A DNA stretch of 64,000 nt, from NCBI RefSeq assembly GCF_900111145.1, contig NZ_FOIR01000002.1, forward strand, positions 1,178,001 to 1,242,000. Reading direction: 5' to 3'. This stretch comes from Roseivirga pacifica. GTDB lineage: Bacteria; Bacteroidota; Bacteroidia; Cytophagales; Cyclobacteriaceae. The translations under genes and the position numbers were made by a program. Position 1 is the first letter of the stretch, and the number at the start of each line of letters is the position of its first letter. The notes beneath the pieces were generated by a model, which saw only the letters and a list, made by a program, of their open reading frames with translations, was not told the origin of the DNA and ran no database searches. Of the stretch, positions 51,337-60,345 are shown piece after piece.

Positions 51337-51544
51337 GTAGTATTATTTGTTTCTTAAAAAGTTAACCTCATACTTTGATTATAAGTAGCGAGGTGATAAA
51401 CTGTACTTTACATTTCAAGCACAGAGGCAATCGTTTGCATTATACAAAACATAATTTGGCATTAAATTGATTTATGGAATTATATTCTATTTCAATGAAT
51501 TTTAACGAATTTCAACAAATGTTCTTTTTAAATAGACTTACTAA

Positions 51545-52705
51545 ATGAATACGAATAATCACCAGGAATTCGTAGGCAAACTGGAAAAACTCTATGGAGC
51601 ATTTGACCCGGAGATCAAGCGTTTTGCCAAGGCTAGCAACTCGGAAATTTCGAGAAAGCTTGGCTATAGCGATGCTCAGTTTTCCAGGTTGATCAACTCT
51701 AGCGCAACCGAAGGAGAGTATGCACGCGCCATTCAGAACACCAATAGAATACTGAAATTATTAGAGCTAGAATCGGCCCTAAAAACCGCCAAGGAGAAAC
51801 AGCAAAACGGTGCAAACCCAAGCCCAAAAAAGAACACCACCCTACTCTATGCGGTCATTACTTTACTGGCTTTATCAACCGCATTCTTTATTTATAAAAG
51901 CGTCAATTTTAAACATGAAATCGTAGGAAGCGAAGAAACCCGCGATGACATGCTCAAGTGGAGTTTTGAAACTCCGTTTGTAAACCCGTTTATTGAATTG
52001 GACGACTTACCTGCTGACTGCTCATACCCTTGTTACAAATACCAGGGCAAATGGGAGTTAAAGCAACCTTATAAAATCCCGTTTTTCAGAGAGCAAAATG
52101 GGTTTCATTATGTAGCTACCGAGGTGAATATGTATGCCCGCTGCATGAGTGAGAAAAGTGCTGAAGGCAACATTATTGAAGCCTATGAATACCAACGACA
52201 CGAAATCTGGTACGACAAACGCGAACTTCCGATAGACTCGTTTATGGTAGCAGGCTTTCAGGGACAGCTAACCGAAACCTACCAAAATCAACACTTTGAA
52301 GACGATAATAACTTTGTAAAACTTGCGGTCATCCACACCTTTTTCAGGAATGAATTCAACCTTGACTCAGGCGGAATTGAAAGAAGCGGAAAGGTAATTG
52401 GCCGCGATGTAGACTTTGTTTCCGAAAGAGAATTGAAAGGTGAGTTTAGCTCTGAAAAGCTTATGCTAGATGCCATGACACAGGTAAATGCCATTATCAC
52501 CAATAGGCTGGAGGATTTCTCGCGCCCTATTTCATGCGATTTTGCAGCCCTACCTAAAGATGACTATAACCTTGTAATTGAAGGTGATGAAATAAGCTTT
52601 GACTGCGAAATGACCACAAGCCGTTTTGCGATTGATTATACCAAGACCTACGTACTAAAAGATCAATTCATCAAGAACACTTGTGTGCCAGACAACACGC
52701 TTTAG
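51545..52705 (+). CDS. Membrane-anchored HTH protein, putative regulator of SusCD locus 2
   Basis: A 386-residue protein with an unusual layout. Residues 1-55 contain a HTH-like segment (NSEISRKLGYSDAQFSRLI, 32-50), then a charged linker, one transmembrane helix (about 98-117), and a 265-residue extracytoplasmic domain rich in aromatic and acidic residues with Cys pairs (CSYPC). No known sensor family was recognised. The arrangement predicts a one-component sensor with DNA-binding domain inside and ligand domain outside. It is divergent from susC, the place where SusCD regulators usually sit. The DNA-binding assignment rests on the HTH pattern alone. Confidence 0.72.
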   Translation: MNTNNHQEFVGKLEKLYGAFDPEIKRFAKASNSEISRKLGYSDAQFSRLINSSATEGEYARAIQNTNRILKLLELESALKTAKEKQQNGANPSPKKNTTLLYAVITLLALSTAFFIYKSVNFKHEIVGSEETRDDMLKWSFETPFVNPFIELDDLPADCSYPCYKYQGKWELKQPYKIPFFREQNGFHYVATEVNMYARCMSEKSAEGNIIEAYEYQRHEIWYDKRELPIDSFMVAGFQGQLTETYQNQHFEDDNNFVKLAVIHTFFRNEFNLDSGGIERSGKVIGRDVDFVSERELKGEFSSEKLMLDAMTQVNAIITNRLEDFSRPISCDFAALPKDDYNLVIEGDEISFDCEMTTSRFAIDYTKTYVLKDQFIKNTCVPDNTL

Positions 52706-52789
52706 TGGGCACGACTGTTCCAATAATGCCATACAATCGCATGCGCTTGCTTTTCCTCAAAAACTACTCGCAACTGAAGGCGAAACCCT

Positions 52790-52797
52790 TAGCTTTG
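52790..52797 (+). promoter_or_regulatory. -7 element (TAGCTTTG) giving a nearly leaderless MATE mRNA
   Basis: An exact TAnnTTTG match ends only 7 bp before the ATG at 52805. Transcription from it would start at or within a few bases of the start codon. Confidence 0.45.
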
Positions 52798-52804
52798 TAG
52801 CCTG

Positions 52805-54166
52805 ATGAAACGCAACAGAATCGACCTTACTCAAGGCTCTATCTTAAAAGGGCTACTTGCATTGGCCTTTCCTATTATTGGAGCAAACTTGTTGCAAACG
52901 GGCTATCAACTGGTAGATGCATTTTGGGTTGGTCAACTTGGTGCTAATGCAGTTGCGGCCGTTTCTGTCAGCTTTCCCGTTAACTTTCTTCTGATATCAT
53001 TGAGCTCTGGATTTGCCTTTGCAGGCACCATTTTAGTAGCGCAATATGCAGGAGCCAAAAACTTTAAAATGGTAAGCCATGTAGCGTCTCAAACGCTTAC
53101 CATGGTGGTTATTATCTCCATTGTTCTATCCGCATTGGCCTATTTAGCCTCTCCGGCTATTCTAAGGCTGTTGGGTGTTGAAGATGTTATTTTCGATGAT
53201 GCCAACTTCTTTCAGCGTACAATTTTTATTGGCCTGGTTTTCAACTTTAGCTTTATCATGTTTCAATCGCTGCTGCGCGGTATTGGCGAAGTTAGAATCC
53301 CCCTATTTATTAACGCAGGAACATTAGCACTCAACTTTGTGCTCGATCCGTTATTTATTTACGGGTGGGGACCGGTAAAAGCCTACGGTGTTACTGGTGC
53401 TGCGGTGTCTACGCTCTGCACGCTTTTCCTTTCTTCATTCATAGCTTACTATGTACTGTTAAAAGGTAAAACGGATATCAAACTGTCCTTTAAGAACTTC
53501 TCGTTCGATGGCCCATTGCTCAAAAAAGCATTCAAGTTAGGCGCACCATCTTCTATAGAAATATCAGCTCGTGCCTTAGGCCTAACGATTATGACGGGTA
53601 TTGCCGCTAGATTCGGAACGGAAGTGCTTGCTGCCTATGGCGTTGGCTCAAGGTTGATCAGTTTTGTGGTGATTTTCGGGCTCGGACTGCTACATGCCTC
53701 TTCTACTATGGTGGGGCAAAATATGGGTGCGCAAAAGATTGACCGAGCGGAAAAAGGTGCTGCCTATGCTGCGTGGATAGGCTTTGGTGGCCTTACCATC
53801 GTAGGTATTATCTTCTACATTTTTGCAGAACCACTGGTTCGCGCCTTCCTCGATGCTTCTGACCATGTGGTAGCCATGGGTACCGATTTTATGAAAATTA
53901 CTTCCTTAGCCTTTGGCTTTATGGGTGCACAACTGGCGCTTGTTGGCACCTTGCGCGGATCTGGCAATACGGTAGAATCGATGATTCTGGCGATTATTGG
54001 TATATGGGTTATTCAGTTTCCATTTGCGTGGATCGTATCAGGCATGGACAGCATGCAAGAACATGGCGTTTGGTGGTCTTTCCCAGTAAGCTATGTTATC
54101 CCTTGCATACTCACCGTTATTTGGTTTAAGCGCGGCAAGTGGAAAGAAAAGCGCTTGGTAGACTAA
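52805..54166 (+). CDS. MATE family multidrug efflux transporter
   Basis: A 453-residue antiporter of the MATE/MOP superfamily with twelve predicted helices in two symmetric halves. The first half begins GSILKGLLALAFPIIGANLL and has QLVDAFWVGQLGANAVAAVS; the second has FKLGAPSSIEISARALGLTI and the family's GQNMGAQK. It exports organic cations or drugs with sodium or protons across the inner membrane. Single gene with its own promoter motif; no adjacent regulator. Substrate range cannot be read. Confidence 0.95.
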   Translation: MKRNRIDLTQGSILKGLLALAFPIIGANLLQTGYQLVDAFWVGQLGANAVAAVSVSFPVNFLLISLSSGFAFAGTILVAQYAGAKNFKMVSHVASQTLTMVVIISIVLSALAYLASPAILRLLGVEDVIFDDANFFQRTIFIGLVFNFSFIMFQSLLRGIGEVRIPLFINAGTLALNFVLDPLFIYGWGPVKAYGVTGAAVSTLCTLFLSSFIAYYVLLKGKTDIKLSFKNFSFDGPLLKKAFKLGAPSSIEISARALGLTIMTGIAARFGTEVLAAYGVGSRLISFVVIFGLGLLHASSTMVGQNMGAQKIDRAEKGAAYAAWIGFGGLTIVGIIFYIFAEPLVRAFLDASDHVVAMGTDFMKITSLAFGFMGAQLALVGTLRGSGNTVESMILAIIGIWVIQFPFAWIVSGMDSMQEHGVWWSFPVSYVIPCILTVIWFKRGKWKEKRLVD

Positions 54167-54175
54167 GTCTTCGCT

Positions 54176-54760
54176 TTAATTATTTCTGCCCTTCAACACA
54201 TTTACACTTGGGTCGATTGGGTTTCCTGACATTCTTCTGAAGCTTACAATTTGCCCCGTGTGATAAATTGCATCGGCCAGCGGACCGTTAAGCACATTCC
54301 AAAAAGGTAACGAATTCCCTCTACCCAAATCCAGTTCAGCATTCGCCAACTTATCGAGCGAAGCACTTCGCAATTCCACAGAAGCCTCCAGAAGCAGCTC
54401 AAGTGTTAGCTTTCGCTTTGCAGCAAAGTCCATTTCAGAAAGGTTTTCTATCGGGTAAAAATCTGGGGTTCTGAATGGTCTTAAAACCATTACAGACAAG
54501 GTTAAAATATGGTCGATAGTACTTTCTACATCGCGGGCATCCTTTGTTGGTTCGAAGGCTAAATCTTTTGCAGTTAACCCTTCTGTAGCCCAATAATAGC
54601 GGTACCCCAAGCCTTCTACCATTCTGGCAACCATCGTTCCTGCAGTATATTTTTCAGCATATTCAGGCATGCTTTTGAAAGGTAAATCTTGCGCATTCGC
54701 GTTGACTAATGTAACAACAGCGAATACGAATGTAAGTGAAAGTTTGAAAGCCTTATCCAT
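54176..54760 (-). CDS. Secreted DinB-like protein
   Basis: A 194-residue protein with a signal peptide (ending NANAQ) and a DinB-type four-helix bundle. Metal-site features are STIDHILTL and AIYHTGQIVSFRRMSGNP, the latter a DinB family signature with the His ligand. Most DinB proteins are cytosolic thiol-dependent transferases or hydrolases; exported versions occur in Bacteroidota with unknown substrate. It is convergent with the MATE gene and lies downstream of the ABC operon's terminator. Confidence 0.85.
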   Translation of the reverse strand: MDKAFKLSLTFVFAVVTLVNANAQDLPFKSMPEYAEKYTAGTMVARMVEGLGYRYYWATEGLTAKDLAFEPTKDARDVESTIDHILTLSVMVLRPFRTPDFYPIENLSEMDFAAKRKLTLELLLEASVELRSASLDKLANAELDLGRGNSLPFWNVLNGPLADAIYHTGQIVSFRRMSGNPIDPSVNVLKGRNN

Positions 54761-54794
54761 TTCTTTTTGATTGAATATTCAGACTGCAATAAAC

Positions 54795-54828
54795 TAAAAA
54801 AGGTGCTAAGCTTTCGCCCAACACCTTT
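54795..54828 (-). terminator. Intrinsic terminator after the ABC transporter operon
   Basis: AAAGGTG (54798-54804) pairs with CACCTTT (54822-54828); read on the minus strand the stem runs into T-rich sequence. It separates the ABC operon from the DinB-like gene. Confidence 0.75.
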
Positions 54829-54847
54829 AATTCCTCCATTCTTAATT

Positions 54848-55660
54848 CTATAAATCTCGCTTAACCACCAGCCTAATAGTTGCCCAGTAAAAGAGCGCCA
54901 GAAAGGCCAATACAGCACCAAGCTCCGGAAACGTAATATAGTCTTGTACCTCTTGAAATACGTATTTAGGGAATGGCACATGGACTAGTTGGTTAATAGA
55001 TTTAACCGGCAAAACGTAGCCAATCCAGTCATATCCTAAATAAGTCATTCTACCCCAGGCAATGTTTTCCACCACCATTGTCCAGAATATGAGCACACCC
55101 ATAGCAATGATTGACTTTTTGATAAGCACACCCACGAAAAGTGTAAAGACCAAAAAGGTAAATAGCTGAAGTGCAAAAATCAGTATGAAATACGAATCCT
55201 CAAACATTAACCCAAGGCTTATGTCAGAGGTGTAAATAAGCCCTGTAATCATGCCAAGTACAAATAAGAAGGCCGCTGAAGCCAAGCTTAAAAATCCGGC
55301 CATTACGATCTTACTTATTATAAATTCCTTCTGACTAAGGCCATCTATTACGTTTTGGCGAATTGTTCTGTAAGAAAATTCATTGGTAACGGAAAAGATT
55401 AAGCTAAAGCCAAGTAAAAGCTTAAGGTGAATGGCTACCCAAGTGATGTTTTGCCAAATATCAGGAAACTCATAAAAAGGAATAATGGTAGGGTCAATGC
55501 CGTCCATATCGAAATCTTCGAACCTGCTTTTGAGGTACTGCAAAAATGGCATTACCACAACGCAAATCACGAACAAGGCAACCAAATACATACTCGCCAA
55601 AACCTTAAATGAGCGGCTTGGACGTACTTTTTGTAATTCTATTCTCAATAAACGCATCAT
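54848..55660 (-). CDS. ABC-2 type transporter permease
   Basis: A 270-residue integral membrane protein with six predicted helices. The N-terminus (MMRLLRIELQKVRPSRSFKV) and the FSVTNEFSYRTIRQNVIDGL segment between helices 2 and 3 are characteristic of ABC-2 permeases. Its start overlaps the ATPase stop by 4 bp (ATGA type), so the two subunits are translationally coupled. It exports an unknown substrate. Last gene of the sigma-factor operon described at 58263. Confidence 0.92.
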   Translation of the reverse strand: MMRLLRIELQKVRPSRSFKVLASMYLVALFVICVVVMPFLQYLKSRFEDFDMDGIDPTIIPFYEFPDIWQNITWVAIHLKLLLGFSLIFSVTNEFSYRTIRQNVIDGLSQKEFIISKIVMAGFLSLASAAFLFVLGMITGLIYTSDISLGLMFEDSYFILIFALQLFTFLVFTLFVGVLIKKSIIAMGVLIFWTMVVENIAWGRMTYLGYDWIGYVLPVKSINQLVHVPFPKYVFQEVQDYITFPELGAVLAFLALFYWATIRLVVKRDL

Positions 55661-56562
55661 GATTGACCTCCTTCCTGTCCGGCTAAAATCTCAAGGAATT
55701 GTTTCTCGAGCGTTTTAGTTTTTACTACCAAATGTTTTGCAGTTATTCCCTGCTTAAATAAGTATTCGTTTACCTGTGCGGCCGAGTAACCATTGTGCAT
55801 TGTCATGGTGTACTTATCGAGCTCACGCTTTATGTGCGAAGCCATTCCTGAGCCTTCAAGCACTGCCTGAAGGTTCTCTACATCGGCCTTTACCTCCACA
55901 TTCAAACTACCTTTGCCCACATCTTCTACCAAGCCGGTATGAATGAGTTTACCACGCTGCAACACACAGAAATGCGTACACACTTTTTGTACTTCGTCTA
56001 GCAAGTGGCTGGCGAGAATAATGGTTTTGCCACTATTGGCAATTTCAATGATCAAATCTCTGATTTCGGCAATTCCTTGTGGGTCGAGACCATTGGTAGG
56101 TTCGTCTAAGATCATCACCTCCGGGTCGCACAAAAGTGCAGAAGCAATGGACAAGCGTTGTTTCATACCAAGTGAATAGGTCTTGAACTTGGAGTCTTTG
56201 CGTTCGTCAAGACTCACCACTTTCAGCACCTCTTCCACCCTGCTATAGGGCACCTCCTTTATGTCGCATACAATCTTAAGATTCTGAACACCGGTAAGGT
56301 ACGGGTAGAATATTGGGTGCTCTAAAATAGCCCCAATTCGCTTACGCGTATTTTGATCTCCCTTTTGACCAAACCACTCGAAAGTACCGCTGGTTTGATT
56401 GATAACGTTGAGAATGGTGCCTAAAGTGGTGGTTTTGCCACTGCCGTTTGGGCCAAGAATACCGAAGACATTGCCTCGCTGAACTTCCAGCGACAGATCG
56501 TCAACGGCTTTTACCCTCCCATAATGCTTGGAAAGGTTTTTAATTGATAATACTGTATCCAA
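55657..56562 (-). CDS. ABC transporter ATP-binding protein
   Basis: A 301-residue ATPase. Walker A is GPNGSGKTT (near 38), the ABC signature YSLGMKQRLSIA, Walker B VMILDEPTNGLDPQG and H-loop ASHLLDE. The C-terminal extension is typical of ABC-2 exporter ATPases. It lies 27 bp after the second DUF4252 gene and overlaps the permease gene, so it belongs to the same operon as the ECF sigma factor. The exported substrate is not evident. Confidence 0.95.
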   Translation of the reverse strand: MDTVLSIKNLSKHYGRVKAVDDLSLEVQRGNVFGILGPNGSGKTTTLGTILNVINQTSGTFEWFGQKGDQNTRKRIGAILEHPIFYPYLTGVQNLKIVCDIKEVPYSRVEEVLKVVSLDERKDSKFKTYSLGMKQRLSIASALLCDPEVMILDEPTNGLDPQGIAEIRDLIIEIANSGKTIILASHLLDEVQKVCTHFCVLQRGKLIHTGLVEDVGKGSLNVEVKADVENLQAVLEGSGMASHIKRELDKYTMTMHNGYSAAQVNEYLFKQGITAKHLVVKTKTLEKQFLEILAGQEGGQS

Positions 56563-56589
56563 ATCGTGTTGTTTTTGAGTGAATTTCGC

Positions 56590-57132
56590 CTAGTTGAAGG
56601 CATCTTTTAGCGTAAGGTTAGAGGAGCTTTTGTTGATGAATTCTGAAAACTTCAGAATATTGTTTACATCAGGATAACCCTCAATATCGATAATGCTATA
56701 CCCATCTTCCATCTTAATCAACACCACAAAACCTTCGGGTTCGCCTCTGCGCTCTTTCATTAGCACCTCCATGTTGTTACCGTCAGCCCTAGCCGACATC
56801 ATGGTTTCGTAGCCCTCGTCTGCTACATCGTGCTTTAGCTGCTTAAATTCATCATCGGCCCCTTCAAAAGTATAATCCTCATACATAAAGAACTTTACCT
56901 TTTCAATGCCTTTGATCATTTCGGCTAAAGCTGGCATTTCGCCAAATTCACTATCTAATGATCCGCCCATTCCCTTTAAATCTATTCGGGAAAGCATTTT
57001 GAGCGTGCTCTCATAGAAAAAGAGCTTTAGTGTAGGTTTGTTCCTATCTCTGAACCTTTCCACGCTTCGGCTTTGTGCAGTGGCCGATAGCGCGAAAAGG
57101 CACAGGAATAGGGTTAAAAAAAGTCGTTTCAT
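56590..57132 (-). CDS. DUF4252 family secreted protein (second copy)
   Basis: A 180-residue protein with a signal peptide (ending ATAQ) and a DUF4252-type domain: KMLSRIDLKGMGGS-like N-terminal helix and VVLIKMEDGYSIIDIEGYPD near the C-terminus. Function is unknown; such proteins are regular companions of ECF sigma/anti-sigma operons in Bacteroidota. It is a diverged paralogue of the next gene upstream, 43 bp away. No lipobox Cys is present, so it is probably free in the periplasm. Confidence 0.87.
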   Translation of the reverse strand: MKRLFLTLFLCLFALSATAQSRSVERFRDRNKPTLKLFFYESTLKMLSRIDLKGMGGSLDSEFGEMPALAEMIKGIEKVKFFMYEDYTFEGADDEFKQLKHDVADEGYETMMSARADGNNMEVLMKERRGEPEGFVVLIKMEDGYSIIDIEGYPDVNNILKFSEFINKSSSNLTLKDAFN

Positions 57133-57175
57133 ACATCCGTTCGTTTTTTGAGTTATTTGACCTTAAGAGGTGGGA

Positions 57176-57709
57176 TTAACCACCTCTTTTATCGTCAAGA
57201 AATTCTAGCTCTTCGAATCCATCCATTCCGATTTTTTTCGAAAGCTTGTATAGCATGTTCAAATCGATGCCATCGCCAACAATGCTCAACATACCAAACT
57301 CATTGTCGCCACCCATTACCATGAAAAGCTCATCGATTTTATTGTTCTTTTCTTTAATGTAGAATCTGATGTCTTTGTCTTCTTCTCTTACCGACATCAG
57401 CTCATCAAAGCCCTTGCCTTTGATCATACTTAATGCCTCTGAGTACATCTTTCTTCCATCAACATTACTGTCTTTGCCTAGTACTTGCACTCGCTTGATC
57501 TTACCGAGTGACTCTTCGACCATCTTTTGTTCTTCTGGGTTATCCATTTCCAACTGACTGATCATTTGGAACATTTTACCGCTGAAGTTTACGTGCATAA
57601 AGCTTGGATCGTCTACATACTTCTCGAAGTACTTCGAGATGGCATTATCTTGCGCGTTCACTACTGTAGCGAACATCGCTAACATTACTGTTAAAACTAC
57701 TTTTTTCAT
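57176..57709 (-). CDS. DUF4252 family secreted protein (first copy)
   Basis: A 177-residue protein with a signal peptide (ending VVNAQ) and the same domain as its neighbour: FSGKMFQMISQLEMDNPEEQ and MGGDNEFGMLSIVGDGIDLN. It follows the anti-sigma gene by 21 bp. Tandem DUF4252 genes after an ECF sigma/membrane anti-sigma pair are a recurring Bacteroidota arrangement. The biochemical role is unknown. Confidence 0.88.
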   Translation of the reverse strand: MKKVVLTVMLAMFATVVNAQDNAISKYFEKYVDDPSFMHVNFSGKMFQMISQLEMDNPEEQKMVEESLGKIKRVQVLGKDSNVDGRKMYSEALSMIKGKGFDELMSVREEDKDIRFYIKEKNNKIDELFMVMGGDNEFGMLSIVGDGIDLNMLYKLSKKIGMDGFEELEFLDDKRGG

Positions 57710-57730
57710 ATTTGTCTCTTATTCTTTTCT

Positions 57731-58273
57731 TTAATTCACACTCATTCCACCAAGCATTTGCAAACCACTCTCTGCACTGCTCATGTTGCCAATAGCACCT
57801 AATTCATCGGTGGCATCGCCTAGGGCACCAAACTCCGACATGGTGTTATTACCTTTATTCATAAACACCGAAACCATCAACAGCTGCTTTTTCAGCTCAG
57901 CATAAGCCTCTTCTGGTGTTTCGAAAGTATCCGTTGAAGTTGGCGCATTCTGTTGTTGGTAAAAGAACACACTACTGATAATGGTAACCAGCACGGCTGC
58001 TGCAATGGCCGAATACTTTCTGAAGTAATCGCTGAAGCTCACCACTTTTACCTCTTCTTTTTCCTCTTGAATGATGGCTAAGATTTCTTCATCAAAACTA
58101 TCATCAAGTTGTTTTTGTGCTGCTTCGTCATGGTGAGCAAACAGTTGTTTAAGCTCGCTTAGCTCGGCAGATTCTGGCGCTTGTTGCACCAATTGCTTCA
58201 ACTCTTGCTCTTCATCCAAACTCGACTCTGCATTCCAAAATTTCTCTACTAATTCTTCAATTCTAGAGTCCAT
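57731..58273 (-). CDS. Membrane-anchored putative anti-sigma factor
   Basis: A 180-residue protein with an acidic helical cytoplasmic part (1-85, FWNAESSLDEEQELKQLVQQ), one transmembrane helix (about 90-106, AAAVLVTIISSVFFY), and a short periplasmic tail rich in Met/Gly. The N-terminal part resembles the sigma-binding zinc-less anti-sigma domain by position rather than by clear motif. Its start overlaps the ECF sigma gene by 11 bp, the classic sigma/anti-sigma arrangement. An alternative ATG two codons upstream (58279) is possible. Confidence 0.82.
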   Translation of the reverse strand: MDSRIEELVEKFWNAESSLDEEQELKQLVQQAPESAELSELKQLFAHHDEAAQKQLDDSFDEEILAIIQEEKEEVKVVSFSDYFRKYSAIAAAVLVTIISSVFFYQQQNAPTSTDTFETPEEAYAELKKQLLMVSVFMNKGNNTMSEFGALGDATDELGAIGNMSSAESGLQMLGGMSVN

Positions 58274-58775
58274 AAGCATCTACTTTAATTAGACTTTCTT
58301 TTATTTTTCTTCTGGCTCTGAACAAATTGGTCTTCACCAGATTGATATCAATGTTTAAATTCTCTGCGATTTCCTTGTAAGAGTACCCCTCAATATCTCG
58401 CAGTTGCATTACCTCCCTTTGTCGGTTGGGCAAATCGTCAATCATGGTTTGAATTCTATCCATCAATTCTGATCGTTCTGCCACTACATATGGAGTGTCT
58501 TTCTCTTTCCTGGTATCTAGTTCTACTTCAAACAAATCAGTCTTCTTCACATGTTTGCTTCTCAGCTTATCAAGCGATTTATTCTTGGTAATCATCATAC
58601 ACCAAGCTTCCAGATTCTGTATCTGCGCAACATCTTCGCGCTTTTCCCACACTTTAATCAGACATTCTTGTACTACATCTTTCGCCAGTTCATCGTCCTT
58701 CACTATGTTTAGTGAAAAGCGATAAAGCTTATTCTTAAGCGGTAGCACCTCTTCTTTAAAGCGTTTTACATCCAT
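58263..58775 (-). CDS. ECF-type RNA polymerase sigma factor
   Basis: A 170-residue sigma-70 family ECF factor. Region 2 holds YRFSLNIVKDDELAKDVVQE followed by CLIKVWEKR and LEAWCMMITKNKSLDKLR; region 4 holds LPNRQREVMQLRDIEGYSYK and EIAENLNIDINLVKTNLFRA. The start is the ATG at 58775, two codons after a TTG. It heads the operon sigma, anti-sigma, two DUF4252 genes, ABC ATPase and permease, which it probably autoregulates in response to an envelope signal passed by the membrane anti-sigma factor. Confidence 0.95.
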   Translation of the reverse strand: MDVKRFKEEVLPLKNKLYRFSLNIVKDDELAKDVVQECLIKVWEKREDVAQIQNLEAWCMMITKNKSLDKLRSKHVKKTDLFEVELDTRKEKDTPYVVAERSELMDRIQTMIDDLPNRQREVMQLRDIEGYSYKEIAENLNIDINLVKTNLFRARRKIKESLIKVDAYGL

Positions 58776-58832
58776 AATCAATCAATAGACGAGCAATGAT
58801 TTCGGTTGGTTAACAGGTGGTATAAAAAAACA

Positions 58833-58858
58833 TAAAAAAAGGGGCAAAAGCCCCTTCT
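58833..58858 (-). terminator. Intrinsic terminator after the TPR lipoprotein gene
   Basis: AGGGGC-AAAA-GCCCCT (58840-58855): on the minus strand the hairpin is followed by T6-7. It separates the TPR gene from the sigma-factor operon. Confidence 0.85.
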
Positions 58859-58876
58859 AACATTCGTTTGGCGTAC

Positions 58877-59905
58877 TTATATCTTTCCACAGATTTCTTG
58901 ATACAAGGCTCTGCCTTCATTTTCGAATCTATCGACTGATTTCTTAAGATACTGGCAAGCCTCATTTTCTTTGCCCTGTTTTGCTAAAGTTGCTCCCCAG
59001 TAATAGTCAATCAGCGGCATATCGGCTTCAAACTTAGCGGCTGTCTCAAAACTTCTAATAGCATCTTCATACTTCTCTGTCTTGTAGTAGTAAATACCTT
59101 TATTTCTGTAGGCCCATCCATTTTCCGAGTTTGCCACAATCGCCTTATCAATATCTGCCTTGGCTTTATCTAAGTCATCATTTTGTAAGTATAAAAAGCC
59201 ACGGTTATTCAAGTAGATACCATTGTTTGGTTCAATGGACAGTGCTTGCTGTACGTACTCCATGGCTTTATCATAGTTACCATTGGCAATTTCCATCATG
59301 CAATAGGTATTGTAAATATTCGGCTGGTTGGAATCCATGGCCTCAGCCTGCGCTAACTTCGCATAGGCACGCTGCATATCGTTGTTATAGAAATAAGCGT
59401 TTGCCGCGTTAATCACAGCTTCAACATTGCTCGAATCCTTAATAAACGAGGTATTAAAAGCCACTACAGAAGATCTATAATCCTTTTCTAAAAAGTACGC
59501 CAAACCCTTTTTAAACAGCAAATCTGAAGAATCAGGGAAAAAGTCCTCTACAAAAACTAAGTCTTGCAACGCATCCTTACCACGCCCAACGGCCAAATTT
59601 GCATCTACTCTATTTCGTCTGGCATCCCAATGCAAGGCATCCATAGTCATAATCAGCTTAGTGTAGTCGTCAATGGCTTCATAATAATGCCCCAATTTAT
59701 ACTGCGCAACCCCACGATTGTTGTAGGCCGACTCAAATTCTGGGTATTTATCGATAGCCTCTGTATACAATCGAATGGCCTCTCGATAGTCACCATTTTC
59801 CAAAGCCATGTTTCCTTTAATAAAGAATCGCTCTGCTTTAGTGGCATCACTCTCGCAACTAAAAATGCTAACAGCTAAAAAAAGAAGGATGATAAGTCTC
59901 TGCAT
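58877..59905 (-). CDS. TPR-repeat lipoprotein
   Basis: A 342-residue lipoprotein (VSIFSC, Cys17) made of eight or nine tetratricopeptide repeats, for example EAIRLYTEAIDKYPEFESAY, KAMEYVQQALSIEPNNGIYL and DAIRSFETAAKFEADMPLID. It acts as a protein-protein scaffold, probably in the periplasm or at the outer membrane. Such TPR lipoproteins are common in Bacteroidota. It is divergent from dgkA across 53 bp and forms its own transcription unit. Confidence 0.92.
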   Translation of the reverse strand: MQRLIILLFLAVSIFSCESDATKAERFFIKGNMALENGDYREAIRLYTEAIDKYPEFESAYNNRGVAQYKLGHYYEAIDDYTKLIMTMDALHWDARRNRVDANLAVGRGKDALQDLVFVEDFFPDSSDLLFKKGLAYFLEKDYRSSVVAFNTSFIKDSSNVEAVINAANAYFYNNDMQRAYAKLAQAEAMDSNQPNIYNTYCMMEIANGNYDKAMEYVQQALSIEPNNGIYLNNRGFLYLQNDDLDKAKADIDKAIVANSENGWAYRNKGIYYYKTEKYEDAIRSFETAAKFEADMPLIDYYWGATLAKQGKENEACQYLKKSVDRFENEGRALYQEICGKI

Positions 59906-59958
59906 GAATAGAAATTTTGGCTAAAATAAAAGTATCGGGCAATTAAGCCTAACTTACC

Positions 59959-60333
59959 ATGGTGAAACCACAGCACAACAAACACAATTTGAATGAGCTA
60001 CAGAAGTTCAAAGTCGCTTTAAAAGGATTGATGTTGGCTACCAAATCTGAAGCACACTTTCGGTTTCATATCGTGGCGGCCCTAATTATAATTACAGCTG
60101 GTTGGCTGATGCGCGTATCCAAAACCGATTGGCTATGGCTAATCGCTGCGATTGGCTTTGTGTTAATTGCTGAATTATTCAACACCGCAATTGAGCACTT
60201 GGTTGATTTAGTATCGCCAGAAAAACACCCATTAGCTGGCAAAATAAAAGACATTAGCGCTGGCGCTGTACTCATGGCAAGTATCACTGCTGCAGTCATC
60301 GGACTCGTTATTCTCTGGCCTTATTTTTGCTAG
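59959..60333 (+). CDS. dgkA: Diacylglycerol/undecaprenol kinase
   Basis: A 124-residue membrane kinase with three helices. The active-site motif ELFNTAIEHLVDLVSPEKHP (near 72-91) and the amphipathic start FKVALKGLMLATKSEAHFRF match the DagK/UdpK family, which phosphorylates diacylglycerol or undecaprenol in the inner membrane with ATP. The length fits. It precedes two secreted proteins on the same strand, but functional linkage is not obvious. Confidence 0.95.
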   Translation: MVKPQHNKHNLNELQKFKVALKGLMLATKSEAHFRFHIVAALIIITAGWLMRVSKTDWLWLIAAIGFVLIAELFNTAIEHLVDLVSPEKHPLAGKIKDISAGAVLMASITAAVIGLVILWPYFC

Positions 60334-60345
60334 ATTTTCAACTAA

